From: JAAYCB01 sp012744395
GTDB taxonomy: Bacteria > Planctomycetota > Planctomycetia > Pirellulales > Thermoguttaceae
Assembly: GCA_028703175.1 (NCBI GenBank)
Contig: JAQVNJ010000011.1
Coordinates: forward strand, 1 to 64,000
DNA length: 64,000 nucleotides
Direction: 5' to 3'
In this document: positions 17,561 to 26,032 of the stretch, one piece after another
How positions within the stretch are numbered: position 1 is the stretch's first letter
How the letters are laid out: every line of letters begins with the position of its first letter
Position numbers and translations under genes: made by a program
The notes under the pieces: model-generated
The model's input: only the letters and a program-made list of their open reading frames with translations
Databases searched by the model: none
What the model was told of the DNA's origin: nothing

Positions 17561-18960
17561 GTCTCTGGAAAATCGCCCTGCGAAGCCTACAGTACCGCCG
17601 GTTGGCCTCCGGCTTGACCGCGCTGTCGATCTCCCTGGGCGTCGCCCTGGTGGTCGGCGTGATGGTGATCCATGCGGTCGTCGATCAGTCGTTCAAACGC
17701 AGCGCCCAGGGCTACGACCTGATTGTCGGCGCGAAAGGGAGCCGCCTCGAACTGGTGCTCAGCACCGTCTACCACCTCGGCAAGCCGATCGGCAAGGTGC
17801 CTTACGACTACTTCCTGGAACTGACCGAAGGACGGTTCGCCCCGGAAGTCGATCTGGCCGTGCCCTGCTGCCTTGGCGACAACTACCAGGGATATCGCGT
17901 GGTCGGCACGACGCCCGACATGTTCAACGAACTGGAATACCGGGACGGCGAAAAATACCGGTTCCAGGCGGGAGAGAATTTCGGCTGGGGCGAATACTAC
18001 GATGCCGTGATCGGCGCGACCGTCGCCCGAAAGACAGGACTGAAGGTCGGCGACACATTCCAGCCGGGACACGGCGAGACAGCTGAACAGGGAGAGAAAC
18101 ACAGCCCCTTCACCGTGGCCGGAATCCTCGCGCCGACCGGAACACCCAACGACCGCGCCCTGTTCGTCAACATCGAGGGATTCTGGGAAATCCACGCCCA
18201 CGGGCATTATGACGAGGAGCAACCCGCCGAGGGCGAGCCCTCCAGCCAACAGCACGCGGCCGAGGAGCACGCGGCCGAGGAGCACGCGGCCGACGCGGCG
18301 GGCAGACCGGACCCGGCGGAATCCGGCGGCGCAGGCGATTCCCACGCCGGGGCCGGAGACGCCCATTCCCACGCGCCGCAGGCCCACGACCACGGCGAGC
18401 CGCAGTTGGAGCGCCACGTTACGGCGATCCTCGTCCGCACGAACACCAAGCGGATGACGCGGGCGATGGCTCTGCCCAAGATCATCAACCAGGAGGCGGA
18501 TGCCCAAGCGGTCATGCCGGCCGAAGAGATCACGCGCTTGTTCGAAGGCATCGTGGGCAACATCCAGAAGGTCCTGCTGGTCTTCGCCGTCCTGATTGTG
18601 ATCGTGGCGGGCATCGGAATGATGGTCAGCATCTACAACTCGATGAGCGAACGGAGGCACGAAATCGCCGTGATGCGCGCCCTCGGCGCACGGCGGATGA
18701 CCGTGATGTCGATCATCCTGCTGGAATCGATCCTGCTCTCGCTCGGAGGCGGCGCCCTCGGGCTCCTGTTGGGCCACGGCCTGGTCGGGCTGCTGGCCCC
18801 GTCGATCATGGAGAACACGGGCGTGGTCGTTCATGCCCTCCAGTTCCAGCCGATCGAGCTGGTCCTGATTCCCGGCCTGATCGCGATGGCCTCGGTCGTC
18901 GGCTACCTGCCGGCGCTGATCGCCTACCGGACTGAAGTGGCCGATTCGCTGTCGGAGTGA
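17557..18960 (+). CDS. FtsX/MacB-type ABC transporter permease with a histidine-rich loop
   Basis: The 467-residue permease has an N-terminal membrane segment (residues about 18-40), a large extracytoplasmic MacB-PCD-like domain, and three C-terminal membrane segments of the FtsX core (about 335-360, 380-410, 430-455), with MMVSIYNSMSERRHEIAVMRALGARR between the first two. Residues about 212-288 form a loop rich in His, Asp and Glu (a dozen His in about 75 residues, including HAHGH, a duplicated AAEEH unit and AHSHAPQAHDHGE), typical of zinc or other divalent metal binding. Translation is coupled to the ATPase by an ATGA overlap. The product should sit in the inner membrane. Confidence 0.88.
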   Translation: MSLWKIALRSLQYRRLASGLTALSISLGVALVVGVMVIHAVVDQSFKRSAQGYDLIVGAKGSRLELVLSTVYHLGKPIGKVPYDYFLELTEGRFAPEVDLAVPCCLGDNYQGYRVVGTTPDMFNELEYRDGEKYRFQAGENFGWGEYYDAVIGATVARKTGLKVGDTFQPGHGETAEQGEKHSPFTVAGILAPTGTPNDRALFVNIEGFWEIHAHGHYDEEQPAEGEPSSQQHAAEEHAAEEHAADAAGRPDPAESGGAGDSHAGAGDAHSHAPQAHDHGEPQLERHVTAILVRTNTKRMTRAMALPKIINQEADAQAVMPAEEITRLFEGIVGNIQKVLLVFAVLIVIVAGIGMMVSIYNSMSERRHEIAVMRALGARRMTVMSIILLESILLSLGGGALGLLLGHGLVGLLAPSIMENTGVVVHALQFQPIELVLIPGLIAMASVVGYLPALIAYRTEVADSLSE

Positions 18961-18967
18961 TCCACGC

Positions 18968-19669
18968 ATGCCATCGGAATTCCGCGAACAGCTCAAGGGG
19001 ACCTACCACGACTACGAGAAGTACGAGAAGTACGCGCCCGACACGCCGGTGCTCTACCGTGCGATCAATCCCTTCTCGGTCGGTAGCGTCGTGGTCGGAC
19101 TGCTTTCCCCGGTCGCCTATTTCCACTGGGGATTTCTCTTCGTCCCCCTGCTGGGGATTGCGTTGGGCATCGCCGGGCTGGTGAACCTGTCGCGCGTCGA
19201 AGGGGCGAAGCTCGGCATCTGGCTGGCTGGCGTCGGCATCGGGCTTTGCCTGCTCCTGGGCTTGGGCGTTTACGGCCTTTCCGTCTACGTCTACTACCAC
19301 ATGACGCCGCCCGGCTACCTCGCCATCGGCTACGAAACCCTGGAATCGAACGATCCGAACAACCCTTGGCCCGAGGCGGCGTATGAGTTGGAGGGCGAGC
19401 GGGTCTTTATGCGCGGCTATATGTACCCCACGCGGCAGTCCTCGGCGCTGAAGAGCTTCGTCATGTCTCGCGACAACGGCGTCTGCCAGTACTGCCTGCC
19501 GAACCCGAAAAAGACCGATCAAGTCTTCATCGAGTTGGTCGAGGGACTGGAAGCCTCCTACACGACCCGGCCGATCGCCGTCGGCGGCAAGTTCTCGATG
19601 AAGCTCGAAGACCCGGACGAGAAGTACGGCGGCGTGGTCTACCACATCGAGGCCGATTACTTGCGGTAG
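18968..19669 (+). CDS. DUF3299-type membrane-anchored protein of the ABC cassette
   Basis: The 233-residue protein has a cytoplasmic N-terminus, two membrane segments (about residues 38-60 and 76-105), and a C-terminal soluble domain with FMRGYMYPTRQ and NGVCQYCLPNPKKTDQV, the pattern I associate with DUF3299 (CxxC as a possible metal or redox site). It starts eight bases after the permease stop. DUF3299 proteins recur beside LolD/FtsX-like transporters and His-rich proteins in proteobacterial zinc-responsive clusters, so a role in metal handling or cofactor delivery is an inference from context. Confidence 0.75.
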   Translation: MPSEFREQLKGTYHDYEKYEKYAPDTPVLYRAINPFSVGSVVVGLLSPVAYFHWGFLFVPLLGIALGIAGLVNLSRVEGAKLGIWLAGVGIGLCLLLGLGVYGLSVYVYYHMTPPGYLAIGYETLESNDPNNPWPEAAYELEGERVFMRGYMYPTRQSSALKSFVMSRDNGVCQYCLPNPKKTDQVFIELVEGLEASYTTRPIAVGGKFSMKLEDPDEKYGGVVYHIEADYLR

Positions 19670-19692
19670 GGCCCCGGCGGGCGGGCGTCGCG

Positions 19693-19980
19693 TCAAGTGA
19701 CGACGGCCAGAATCTCGCTCTCGTTCATGATCAGGAGCTCTTCGCCATCGATGTTCACCTCCGTGCCGCCGTAGGGCGTGAACAAGACCCGATCCCCATC
19801 GGTGACCTCGTGTGGCGCACGCGTGCCGTCCCCGAGCAATCGGCCGTCGCCCACGGACAGGACGCGGCCCTGGCGGGGTTTCTCTCGTGCGGAATCGGGA
19901 AGGACAATCCCGCCGGATGTGATCTCTTCGGCGTCAAGGCGCCGGATGACGACCTTTTCGCCCAAAGGCACCAGCTTCAT
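19693..19980 (-). CDS. groES: Co-chaperonin GroES
   Basis: The 95-residue protein is a standard-length GroES: MKLVPLGEKVVIRR start, mobile-loop region AEEITSGGIVLPDSAREK (about 17-34), GRVLSVGDGR, DRVLFTPYGGTEV and the C-terminal IMNESEILAV. It caps GroEL and assists folding in the cytoplasm. The ATG at 19980 is preceded by GGAG at suitable spacing; a longer frame to 20145 is a Pro/Arg-rich leader and is rejected. No groEL lies on either side, so this copy is uncoupled from its partner. No CIRCE element is visible upstream. Confidence 0.93.
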   Translation of the reverse strand: MKLVPLGEKVVIRRLDAEEITSGGIVLPDSAREKPRQGRVLSVGDGRLLGDGTRAPHEVTDGDRVLFTPYGGTEVNIDGEELLIMNESEILAVVT

Positions 19981-20623
19981 TTTTGCGACACTCCGAAATG
20001 GCTCAGCTGACCGCCCCGCCCTGCTTCCAGGGGGGCGACCCTGGGGCCGCCCAGCCGCGTTTGGCGGGCGGCAAAAGCGAATTGTCCCACGTCGAAGGCG
20101 AGGAGGCAACCCGATGGGCCGGAGCTGGCTTGGAGAAAAATCCAAGGGTTACCGGAAAAAAACGCTTGATCGGCGCCATCCTTTCGGTAGACTCAAGGCG
20201 TAAGGGGACGCCATCGACATCCCCGGCCAGTCCTCCGTGCGCCAAATGGCTCCCCGAACGGGTCACAAATCAAGGTCTTGGGTCCCCAATGCGGCCAGCC
20301 TGCGCGACCATGACCAGCCCGGCGCCGTTCAGCTACCCGCAGGCTCCGGCGCTTGGCACCGGTGATTTTGTCTGCTTTGCGTAGGGCGGTCTTTGGCTGG
20401 TACCAGTCGCGATCCAAGCGTGCGCGAGAGTCGATGTCGGTGTCGGCACAGCCGCTACTCATGATTCGAGGGGGGGCTCGTGCTGATGAGTCGGCCGATG
20501 TCAGGGGACTCTCCCGGGTCCCGCCCCCGGTTGTGCGCGCTGGGCGACTGTGGCAGGCTGGCCGCTCTTTCTATCGGGAGTGCTTGCCACCGACCCGCTG
20601 TGCCCGCACGGTCCCGCGCGGAA
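19981..20623. other. Non-coding stretch upstream of groES
   Basis: About 640 bases lie between the 5-prime end of groES and the 3-prime end of the small membrane protein. No convincing reading frame, RNA gene or repeat was seen. The groES promoter must lie here, but no clear consensus box stands out. Confidence 0.5.
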
Positions 20624-20794
20624 TCAGGTCAGCGCGGCCAGGGCGATCAGGCAGAGGATCCACGCCGCGGCCAGCACGGCGGCCACGGCGAGCAGCGGGC
20701 GGTTGGGACGCGGCGGATTCGGTTCGCGAGCCGGCGGCCCGGCGGAGTCGACGTGCGCGTGCTGGCCAGAAGTCGCTGTCTTGCGGCCGCCCAT
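20624..20794 (-). CDS. Small single-pass membrane protein (56 aa)
   Basis: A 56-residue frame starts at ATG 20794, about eight bases after AAGGGAG. The N-terminal half is polar and Pro/Arg-rich (MGGRKTATSGQHAHVD, then PPRPNRP). The C-terminal half is a single hydrophobic helix, LLAVAAVLAAAWILCLIALAAL, ending three bases before the stop. It looks like a tail-anchored inner-membrane peptide. It lies downstream of, and in the same direction as, ricT and the Minf_1886 gene. No function can be assigned. The strong ribosome site and clean amphipathic layout argue that it is real. Confidence 0.6.
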   Translation of the reverse strand: MGGRKTATSGQHAHVDSAGPPAREPNPPRPNRPLLAVAAVLAAAWILCLIALAALT

Positions 20795-20912
20795 TCATGG
20801 CTCCCTTCGGCAATCACCCGGCGGCGAAAAAAGCAGACGCTCGCCCCCCGCAGCGGCCGCCGGGCCGGATCGACAGGCATCCAGCGCCCCCCAGCATCCG
20901 GCAGACCGCCCG

Positions 20913-21347
20913 CTAGTCGACCTGGATCCTGAATTCCTCGTCAAACGCCGTCTCGAAATCGTAGACCTCGTCGAAGTCCTCCCGCCGGTCGTGGGGCGTC
21001 TTTCGCATCCGGCCGATCTTGATCATGTTGAAGACGATCTCGCCAAAATCTCCCGTCTTGTAGACCCCCCAACTGTTGAGCACTGTCTTGGCCATCAGCC
21101 CAAACTGCTGGAGGGCGAATCGGCGGATCGCCTCGCACAGCTCCTGCCCCGTCACGTGCCGCTGAGGGCCTTCCGCTTCGTCGTCTTCCTCCTCGATGCC
21201 GGTAACCGGCTCGCTGGCGCATTCAGAGCCCATGCCCATCACGTCCTGGGCGTAGCTCAACGCCTCGAACACGAACATGTACGCCTCCAGCCGGTAGCGG
21301 CGGTCCTGCTGGAGGAGTTGAGCGAGTTGCTGATTCGGGTCCATCAT
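20913..21347 (-). CDS. Minf_1886 family conserved protein
   Basis: The 144-residue product shows the family blocks RYRLEAYMFVFEALSYAQ near the N-terminus, HVTGQELCEAIRRFA in the middle and LNSWGVYKTGDFGEIVFNMI towards the C-terminus, with an acidic tail (DFDEVYDFETAFDEEF). The family is largely restricted to Planctomycetes and Verrucomicrobia, and I know of no characterised function. Two adjacent ATGs (21347 and 21344) are candidate starts, and the open frame further upstream overlaps ricT. It is 80 bases downstream of ricT and probably co-transcribed. Confidence 0.82.
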   Translation of the reverse strand: MMDPNQQLAQLLQQDRRYRLEAYMFVFEALSYAQDVMGMGSECASEPVTGIEEEDDEAEGPQRHVTGQELCEAIRRFALQQFGLMAKTVLNSWGVYKTGDFGEIVFNMIKIGRMRKTPHDRREDFDEVYDFETAFDEEFRIQVD

Positions 21348-21427
21348 GGCAGCGAGTCTCTTCCCGTCGTCCTCAGGCAACCGGCCGGCGCGGTTCGGCG
21401 GATCCGCCGGCCAGGCCGCGCGAAACC

Positions 21428-22276
21428 TCATTGCGAGCGGGACGGGGTCCGGCGCCTCTTGGGCCGATTCTCCGCCGCCAGCGCTGCAACCTCTTCGGCG
21501 TCAAATGATTTGCGTACCCGGTCCTCCAGCTCCACGACAAGCTGCCGGGTGAGAATCTCGTGGCCGACCACGCGGGCTTGTCCGTCGGGCGTCTCGACCG
21601 AAGCGCCGATTGGCGGCAATTCGGCGAGCATCGATTCATATGTGTCGAATTCGTACCGCAGGCAGCACTTCAGGCGGCCGCAGCGGCCGGAAATCTTCGT
21701 CGGATCAAGCGTTGCCTTTTGCAGCTTGGCCATCTTCATCGACACCGGAGGCATCGATACCAGGTGGTTGTTGCAGCATACCGGCTGGCCGCAGTCGCCG
21801 TAGTCGGCCATCAATTTGGCCTCGTCCCGGACTCCGATCTGGCGCATTTCGATCCGCGTCTGAAACTCCCCCGCCAGCATCTTCACCAGCTCCCGGAAAT
21901 CGACGCGTCCCTCGGCCAGGTAGTAGACAACGATCCGCTCGCCGCCGAAGATGTGCTCGACGTCCACAAGCCGCATCTCCAGAGCGAGTTGGCGGATGCA
22001 CCGCTGGCAGACTTCGAACTCCGCCTTCTCCTGATTGTGAATCCGTGCCAGCTCGTTCTCGTCCTCGGCCGTCATCTTGCGGAGCACTTGCCCCTCGTGC
22101 AGCGCATCCGTCTTGGCGGCCGCCCCTTCCGCCGCTTCACAGAGAATCACGCCCGATTCGAGCCCGCGGTCCGTTCGCACGATCACCCGATCGCCCCGCG
22201 CGTAGCAATTCTTGCCCGCGGACGCGAAGGGGCGTAGGATTCGCATGGAGCCGTACCGGACGACGTACTTGGACAT
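21428..22276 (-). CDS. ricT: PSP1 domain / RicT-like regulatory protein
   Basis: The 282-residue protein is a PSP1/RicT (YaaT) homologue. It begins MSKYVVRYGSMRILRPF, has the GDRVIVRTDRGLESGVIL core and RLVDVEHIFGGERIVVYYLAEGRVDFRELVK. The diagnostic cysteine block is GDCGQPVCCNNHL followed by GRCGRLKCCLRYE; in Bacillus RicT such cysteines help hold Fe-S clusters in the RicAFT complex that acts on RNA processing. RicA and RicF partners are not visible here. The C-terminus is short and basic. The start at 22276 is chosen because homology-like sequence begins there; the open frame continues to 22711 only by chance. Confidence 0.87.
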   Translation of the reverse strand: MSKYVVRYGSMRILRPFASAGKNCYARGDRVIVRTDRGLESGVILCEAAEGAAAKTDALHEGQVLRKMTAEDENELARIHNQEKAEFEVCQRCIRQLALEMRLVDVEHIFGGERIVVYYLAEGRVDFRELVKMLAGEFQTRIEMRQIGVRDEAKLMADYGDCGQPVCCNNHLVSMPPVSMKMAKLQKATLDPTKISGRCGRLKCCLRYEFDTYESMLAELPPIGASVETPDGQARVVGHEILTRQLVVELEDRVRKSFDAEEVAALAAENRPKRRRTPSRSQ

Positions 22277-22734
22277 GGCAAGAGATTGAACTGGGGAAAG
22301 CGTCTGCGCTGGCGCACCACTCCGCTCATGGCTGGGTAGTTGGCGGTCCCGTCTGGAGTCGCCGATGCCCGGCATCGACAAGCCGCCCCCACCAGGCCGG
22401 GAGAACCGGGCCGTGCGAGGGTTTGCCACCTTCGTCCGCCTGCACGGATCGCGCTCCGCAGAACACCCAAGTATACCGCCCGCCCGCCGATCCGGAAAGC
22501 GAACTCTCCAAACCGGCTCGTTTTTCCGCGACATGCCCTGTTCCCGAGGGTGCGGCTGGATGGAAGGCAAGGGCTTGCGCCCTCTGCATCCTTCCGCGTC
22601 CCGCCGATCGGCAGACGAGCAGACCCCTGACCGGTTATAATACAGGGCCGAGGCCGGAGTACCCTTTTGCGGGCATCGACCCCCAGGAAGAGGGTCGGAA
22701 CACCTCGCCATCGCTGTTTGAAGAGGTTTTTCCC
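22277..22734. other. Divergent intergenic region between ricT and the terpenoid-cyclase-repeat gene
   Basis: About 460 bases without a credible gene. The right part holds a perfect TATAAT (22636-22641). The left part is upstream of ricT and shows no clear promoter boxes. Confidence 0.5.
22636..22641 (+). promoter_or_regulatory. Candidate -10 element (TATAAT)
   Basis: A perfect TATAAT lies 94 bases before ATG 22735 in GC-rich intergenic DNA. No good -35 box is present at 16-18 bases upstream, so this is a partial promoter call. Confidence 0.4.
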
Positions 22735-23862
22735 ATGTCGATCTTCCCTGCCAGCGGGCGGCTCGCGGCGGCGGCCACCTCGTTGCTCACCGCGGTCTCT
22801 CTCTTGACCGCCGCCGCCTCCGCGGAAGACACGGCCGGCATCTACCAGAGGTGTCTGGACAGGGCGGTCGGCTTTCTCCAGTCGACCGGCCAGGCGCCCG
22901 ACGGTTCCTATGCCGCCTATGCCGGTCCGGGGGGCACCGCCGTCGTGGCGACGGGCCTGCTGAAGAATGGCTTCCGTCCGCAAGACCCCCTGGTCGCCAA
23001 GAGCCTCCGCTATCTGGAGGGATTCGCTCAGCCCGACGGCCGCGTCTCGCAGAAAGACTCGCTCTACGGGAACTACGAAACGTGCCTGGCGATCATGTGT
23101 TTTTCCGCCGCCAATCACGATCGGCGCTACGACGAGCTGCTGGCCAAGGCGGAACGCTTCGTCAAAAAGCTCCAATGGGACGAGGACGAAGGCAAGCAGG
23201 TCGATTCGTACGACTACGGCGGCGCCGGCTACGGAAAGCACGAACGGCCGGACCTCTCGAACACCGGCTTCCTGATCGACGCCCTCGCCGCCAGGGGGAG
23301 AGGGGCGGAGGATGAGGCGATGCAGCGAGCGCTGGTCTTCGTTTCGCGATGCCAGAACCTGGAAACGGAATATAACACCACCCCGTTCGCCGCCAAGAAC
23401 CCCGACGGGGGCTTCTATTACACGCCGGCCGCCGGTGGACTCAGCCAGGCCGGCCAGACCCCTGCCGGCGGACTCCGCAGCTACGGGTCGATGACCTATG
23501 CCGGGCTGAAAAGCATGATCTATGCGGGTGTCGGCCGCGACGACCCGCGCGTCAAGGCCGCCTTCGACTGGATCTCCAAGCACTATCGCCTCGATCAGAA
23601 TCCGGGCATCGGCGATGCCGGGCTCTACTACTACTATCACACGTTCGCCAAGGCGCTCGACGCGATGCAGATCGCCACGCTCAAGGACGCCGCCGGCGTC
23701 GAACACGACTGGCGCGCGGACCTGCTCAACGAGCTTGCTCGACGCCAGAAGGACGACGGATCGTGGATCAATGAAAACTCGCGCTGGCTCGAGGGCGACC
23801 CCAGCCTCGTCACCGGCTACGCCCTGCTGGCGCTGTCCCATTGCCGACCCGGCAACAAGTAG
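22735..23862 (+). CDS. Secreted prenyltransferase/squalene-cyclase repeat protein
   Basis: The 375-residue protein has a signal peptide (MSIFPASGRLAAAATSLL, cleavage near ASA-ED at about 29-31) and then repeated alpha/alpha-toroid units of the squalene-oxidase/prenyltransferase type, each with patterns like RAVGFLQSTGQAPDGSYAAY, SLRYLEGFAQPDGRVS and LARRQKDDGSW. No DXDD or DCTAE cyclase motif was seen, so it is probably a non-catalytic or binding member, as is usual for exported planctomycete copies. The nitroreductase follows after nine bases. Its role is unknown. Confidence 0.8.
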   Translation: MSIFPASGRLAAAATSLLTAVSLLTAAASAEDTAGIYQRCLDRAVGFLQSTGQAPDGSYAAYAGPGGTAVVATGLLKNGFRPQDPLVAKSLRYLEGFAQPDGRVSQKDSLYGNYETCLAIMCFSAANHDRRYDELLAKAERFVKKLQWDEDEGKQVDSYDYGGAGYGKHERPDLSNTGFLIDALAARGRGAEDEAMQRALVFVSRCQNLETEYNTTPFAAKNPDGGFYYTPAAGGLSQAGQTPAGGLRSYGSMTYAGLKSMIYAGVGRDDPRVKAAFDWISKHYRLDQNPGIGDAGLYYYYHTFAKALDAMQIATLKDAAGVEHDWRADLLNELARRQKDDGSWINENSRWLEGDPSLVTGYALLALSHCRPGNK

Positions 23863-23871
23863 GAGGCTCGC

Positions 23872-24396
23872 ATGGAACTCTTCGAGGCGATCGGCAAACG
23901 CCATAGCTACCGCGGCCCGTTCACGGATGCACCCGTCCGCGAGGAAGACTTGAGAAAGATCGTCCAGGCGGGCATCCAAGCGCCTTCCGGCAAGAACGAA
24001 CAGACCACCTCGTTCGTCATCCTCAACGACCCCGCTCTCGTCCGCCAGGCAGCCGAAATCATCAACCGGCCCGCCTGCCAGACGGCCCGCGCGATGATCG
24101 TCTGCGTCACCGATCCGCGGCCGACCTTCTACGGGCATTCGTTTCACGCCGAAGACTGCGCGGCGGCCGTCGAGAACATGCTCCTGGCGATCACCGCGCT
24201 GGGCTACGCCTCTGTTTGGCTGGATGGTGTGCTCAGGCTGGATGGCGTCGCCGAGCGACTCGCCGCCCTGCTCGGCGTGCCCGGCGGCAAGATCGTCCGC
24301 ATCGTCCTGCCGCTCGGAGTCCCCGCGGAAGCCGCCGCGCAGAGGGAAAGACTCCCGTTCGAGAGCCGGGCGTGGTTCAACCGCTACGGCGCCTGA
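23872..24396 (+). CDS. Nitroreductase family protein
   Basis: The 174-residue flavoprotein has the short nitroreductase layout: MELFEAIGKRHSYRGPF with the FMN-binding Arg cluster, IQAPSGKNEQ, HAEDCAAAVENMLLAITALGY and a C-terminal Gly-x-Pro-rich block. Members use FMN to reduce nitro or quinone compounds or other flavin substrates. GGAGG lies about five bases before ATG 23872. It is nine bases after the repeat-protein gene and probably shares its transcript. The substrate cannot be inferred. Confidence 0.85.
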   Translation: MELFEAIGKRHSYRGPFTDAPVREEDLRKIVQAGIQAPSGKNEQTTSFVILNDPALVRQAAEIINRPACQTARAMIVCVTDPRPTFYGHSFHAEDCAAAVENMLLAITALGYASVWLDGVLRLDGVAERLAALLGVPGGKIVRIVLPLGVPAEAAAQRERLPFESRAWFNRYGA

Positions 24397-24434
24397 GGGG
24401 CGGCAATCGTTCACGGAAGTTCAACCGAACATCT

Positions 24435-24460
24435 CGTTTCCAAGCCCCAGCTTGGGAACG
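24435..24460. repeat. Copy 2 of the 26-bp dispersed palindrome
   Basis: Arms CGTTTCCAAGC and GCTTGGGAACG around a CCCA-type centre, with one change from the consensus. It lies between the nitroreductase and the beta-propeller gene, first of three copies in 160 bases. Confidence 0.85.
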
Positions 24461-24524
24461 CGGGGTTGGAGCTCGCATACTGCAAAACGGCACCTGGATT
24501 GACCAAACGATGGCCTGGAAGACA

Positions 24525-24550
24525 GGTTCCCAAGCTCCAGCCTGGGAACC
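24525..24550. repeat. Copy 3 of the 26-bp dispersed palindrome
   Basis: Arms GGTTCCCAAGC and GCCTGGGAACC, near-perfect. It sits in the same intergenic cluster as copies 2 and 4. Confidence 0.85.
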
Positions 24551-24564
24551 AGGATAAGAGGGCA

Positions 24565-24590
24565 GGCTCCCAGGCCGGAGTTCGGCAACC
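24565..24590. repeat. Copy 4 of the 26-bp dispersed palindrome (degenerate)
   Basis: Arms GGCTCCCAGGC and GTTCGGCAACC keep the outer bases but have several mismatches. A further half-copy follows at about 24596-24615, so this gap carries a decaying tandem of the element. Confidence 0.65.
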
Positions 24591-24626
24591 AGCGGAAGCC
24601 GGAGTCTGAGAACGAGGAGGGTCCGC

Positions 24627-26027
24627 ATGCCGAAAACCCGCCCCCAGAATCACCGCCCGTGCCGCGTGGTCTTGGCCTGCCTGGTGGCCCTGGCCGCGGG
24701 GACTGCCGCCGGGCAGACCGAGATCAACCGCCGCTACACCGAGACCTCGCTGGGGCCATTCCCGCCGGAGGTCCGCGAGTCGGCCGTGCTCAGCCCCGAC
24801 GGCCGCCACCTGGGCTACATCGATTCCAGCGACGGCCAGCGCGTGGTTCTCGACGGCAAGCCCCAGCCGGTCTACGACCGCGTCGCGGCGCTTCAGTTCA
24901 GCCCCGACGGCTCGCAGCTCGCTTACGCCGCCCAGCGCGGCGGACGCTGGTGCATCGTGGCCGGCGACCGCGAGTCGCCCGGCTACGAGCGGGTCGGCCC
25001 GCCCCAGTTCAGTCCCGACAGCGCCCGGCTGGCCTACGTCGCGCTGCTCGATGTCGGCCGGCGCGCGGTGGTCGTGGACGGCCAGCCGGGGCGGCCCTGC
25101 GACCTGATCTCCGCCGGGCTGATCGAGTTCAGCCCGGACAGCGCCCGCATGGCCTACGGGGCGATGCGTGAAGGCAAGTGCTGCCTGGTGGTCGACGGAG
25201 AGGAACTCGGTCCGTTCGACGACCTGGGTACCCGGACCGGCTACTGCTTCTCGGCCGACGGCGAGCGGCTGGCCTTCGCCGCGCTGGTTGAGGGCAAGGT
25301 CTGCGTGATCATCGACGGCAGGCAGCAGCCGCCCTGCTATGATGTCGGCGACCTGGTTTTCAGCCCCGACGGCAGACGCGTCGCCTACACGGCCCAGGAG
25401 CGGAAGGACGGCCCCTGGTCGGTCGTCCTCGACGGAGAGAAGCAGCAGCCGTACGACACGATCGGCGACGGCTCGCTCCAGTTCAGCCCGGATAGCGCGC
25501 GGCTGGCCTATGCCGCGCAGCAGGCAGGTCGCTGGCTGGCCGTCGTCGATGGCCAGCCGGGCGAGGCCCACGAGCGCATCGCCCAGATGCTGTTCAGCCC
25601 CGACTCGAAACGGCTGGCCTGCGTGGTTGGCGACGGCCAGACGGAAGCGGTCGTGATCGACGGCCATTCCGAGCGCGGCTTCGATGCGATCGGCGGCGGC
25701 TCGCTCGTGTTCAGCCCCAACAGCCGCCGTCTCGGCTACATCGCGCGGAGCGGCTGGGCGCGATTCGTCGTTGTCGACGGGCTCCGCAAGGCCCGCTACA
25801 CGATGGTCGGCTATCTGACGTTCACCCCCGACGGCCGCCATTATGCCCACACAGCGCTCGACAAGACGGGCGCCTTCAGCGTGGTCGACGGGCGCGCAGC
25901 GGCCCACCGCTACGAGTCGATCTGGAACCCGCCCGGCGCGCAGCTGCTCTTCGACTACCGCGACCGCTTCCACTATCTCGCCGTGAAAGAGGGCGAGGCG
26001 TTCCTCGTGGAAGAAAAAATCGAGTAG
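24627..26027 (+). CDS. Secreted WD40/PD40-like beta-propeller repeat protein
   Basis: The 466-residue protein has a signal peptide (hydrophobic core VVLACLVALAAGTAAG, residues 14-29) and then about ten repeats of roughly 40 residues built on FSPDG/FSPDSARLAYxA followed by xxVVDGxxxxxYD. This is the TolB/PD40-like propeller pattern. It is probably periplasmic and may bind proteins or saccharides; no catalytic residues are evident. GAGGAGG at 24614-24620 directly precedes ATG 24627. It stands alone between the palindrome cluster and a long inverted repeat at 26033. Confidence 0.8.
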   Translation: MPKTRPQNHRPCRVVLACLVALAAGTAAGQTEINRRYTETSLGPFPPEVRESAVLSPDGRHLGYIDSSDGQRVVLDGKPQPVYDRVAALQFSPDGSQLAYAAQRGGRWCIVAGDRESPGYERVGPPQFSPDSARLAYVALLDVGRRAVVVDGQPGRPCDLISAGLIEFSPDSARMAYGAMREGKCCLVVDGEELGPFDDLGTRTGYCFSADGERLAFAALVEGKVCVIIDGRQQPPCYDVGDLVFSPDGRRVAYTAQERKDGPWSVVLDGEKQQPYDTIGDGSLQFSPDSARLAYAAQQAGRWLAVVDGQPGEAHERIAQMLFSPDSKRLACVVGDGQTEAVVIDGHSERGFDAIGGGSLVFSPNSRRLGYIARSGWARFVVVDGLRKARYTMVGYLTFTPDGRHYAHTALDKTGAFSVVDGRAAAHRYESIWNPPGAQLLFDYRDRFHYLAVKEGEAFLVEEKIE

Positions 26028-26032
26028 CCAGC

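Noticed and set aside
19981..20100. CIRCE operator for groES
   Set aside because: Only a partial GAGTG half-site lies upstream; the inverted TTAGCACTC arm is missing.
24411..24626. Reading frames through the palindrome cluster
   Set aside because: They are produced by the repeats themselves (WEPG and VPKLQLGN-like peptides) and have no ribosome site or homology-like pattern.
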